Positions 63,506 through 64,000 of a stretch of 64,000 nucleotides of DNA are shown here, piece by piece; positions within the stretch are counted from its first letter, which is position 1; every line of letters begins with the position of its first letter. Source of the DNA: Glycomyces artemisiae (GTDB lineage Bacteria; Actinomycetota; Actinomycetes; Mycobacteriales; Micromonosporaceae); contig NZ_PVTJ01000006.1 in the NCBI RefSeq assembly GCF_003002955.1, positions 124,001 to 188,000 on the forward strand. The letters are read 5' to 3'. The notes beneath the pieces are model-generated. The model was given only the letters and a program-made list of their open reading frames with translations. It searched no databases and was not told the DNA's origin. Made by a program: the position numbers and the translations under genes.

Positions 63506-63621
63506 GACTTCCCTTTCATATCGGTCGCCGGGTCGGCTTCCGCCGTGAACCGGTACCGCATCGGGCCCCGCAGGGCTCTGGTCGGGTGCGCGACCTGCGC
63601 ACCAACGATCAATGGTAAGGC

Positions 63622-63652
63622 GTGAGGCCGCTCTCAACCAGGGCGGCCTCAC
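63622..63652 (-). terminator. rho terminator hairpin
   Basis: Perfect 10-bp stem GTGAGGCCGC / GCGGCCTCAC with an 11-base loop, 11 bp past the rho stop. Confidence 0.75.
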
Positions 63653-63663
63653 ACTTCACACGA

Positions 63664-64000
63664 CTAGTCGCCGGGCGTGCTCTTGACGATGGACATCAGG
63701 AACTCGGCGTTCGTCTGGGTCTTCTTCAGCCGGTCGATGAGCAGCTCGATCGCCTGCTGCGGCTCCAGCGAGGACAGGACCCGGCGGAGCTTCAGCATGA
63801 CCGCCTGCTCCTCGGGGCTCATCATGAGCTCGTCCTTGCGGGTGCTCGACTGGTGCACGTCGATCGCGGGCCAGGTGCGCTTCTCGGCGATCTTCCGGTC
63901 CAGCTTGAGCTCGGCGTTGCCGGTGCCCTTGAACTCCTCGAAGATGACCGTGTCGCCCATGGAGCCGGTCTCGACCAGCGCCGTGCCGATGATGGTCAGC
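63664..64000 (-). CDS. rho: Transcription termination factor Rho, C-terminal part
   Basis: The frame is open to the window edge; 112 codons are visible. The sequence TIIGTALVETGSMGDTVIFE, then KGTGNAEL and KLDRKIAEKRTWPAIDVHQS, is the conserved C-terminal ATPase domain of Rho. The 5' part lies beyond base 64000. Gene order rho-rpmE-prfA is conserved in actinobacteria. Confidence 0.96.
   Translation of the reverse strand, partial: LTIIGTALVETGSMGDTVIFEEFKGTGNAELKLDRKIAEKRTWPAIDVHQSSTRKDELMMSPEEQAVMLKLRRVLSSLEPQQAIELLIDRLKKTQTNAEFLMSIVKSTPGD

Overview
The window is GC-rich (about 70 %), double-stranded-coding chromosomal DNA from a filamentous actinomycete. The evidence is the third-position GC bias, frequent GTG/TTG starts, GTGA/ATGA stop-start overlaps, strong GC hairpin terminators mostly without U-tracts, and gene neighbourhoods typical of Actinobacteria (sepIVA-DUF177-rpmF-rnc, smc-ftsY, thiL-Lrp-DUF3515, rho-rpmE-prfA-prmC-tsaC-atp). 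Gene order and protein style would fit the Glycomyces/Stackebrandtia or Micromonospora side of the class, but this placement is inference. No rRNA, tRNA, CRISPR array or prophage was seen.

Layout. 1-7.3 kb: end of a membrane-anchored secreted protein, hflX, an ACT-type malic enzyme, dapF, a divergent CobT-like protein and a BASS transporter. 7.4-12.8 kb: a compact mannan-use module with a GH2 beta-mannosidase, a LacI regulator and a secreted GH5-CBM2 endo-mannanase. TGAACC/GGTTCA operators lie before the regulator and the mannanase, and a half-site lies before the mannosidase. 13-17.5 kb: a small basic protein, a 5'-truncated tnpB with its right-end hairpin, a transglutaminase-like protein, a Cys-containing actinobacterial leader peptide with a long hairpin in front of a Tat-exported vanadium-haloperoxidase-like protein, and an isolated promoter/operator/terminator unit that may be a small RNA. 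17.5-40.3 kb: mostly housekeeping (ftsY, smc, mutM, rnc, rpmF, sepIVA, coaD, rsmD, recG, a DAK2 kinase, rpmB, thiL, DUF3515, mpg), mixed with a CAP-domain secreted protein, an orphan LuxR regulator and a low-complexity membrane protein.

38.4-50.8 kb: an extracellular polysaccharide locus. It contains a membrane-anchored GH26-like hydrolase, a Wzz/BY-kinase-like protein whose P-loop is lost, an O-antigen-polymerase-like protein, an APH-fold kinase, two sulfotransferases, a flippase, a methyltransferase, a WecG/TagA glycosyltransferase and a GT2 glycosyltransferase. Together they suggest a sulfated, perhaps methylated polymer. 50.8-52.5 kb: a likely acquired toxin-antitoxin-like pair (XRE + ImmA/IrrE protease with a PIN-domain protein). 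52.6-64 kb: the F-type ATP synthase operon (AtpI, AtpZ, a, c, b, delta, alpha, gamma, beta) preceded by rho, rpmE, prfA, prmC, tsaC and a low-molecular-weight phosphatase. The epsilon gene atpC, normally right after atpD, is absent; a terminator and the toxin-antitoxin pair lie there.

The most interesting leads are the leader peptide linked to the haloperoxidase, the orphan promoter-operator-terminator unit at 17.3-17.5 kb, the missing atpC next to the toxin-antitoxin pair, and the sulfated-polysaccharide locus with its apparent pseudokinase.
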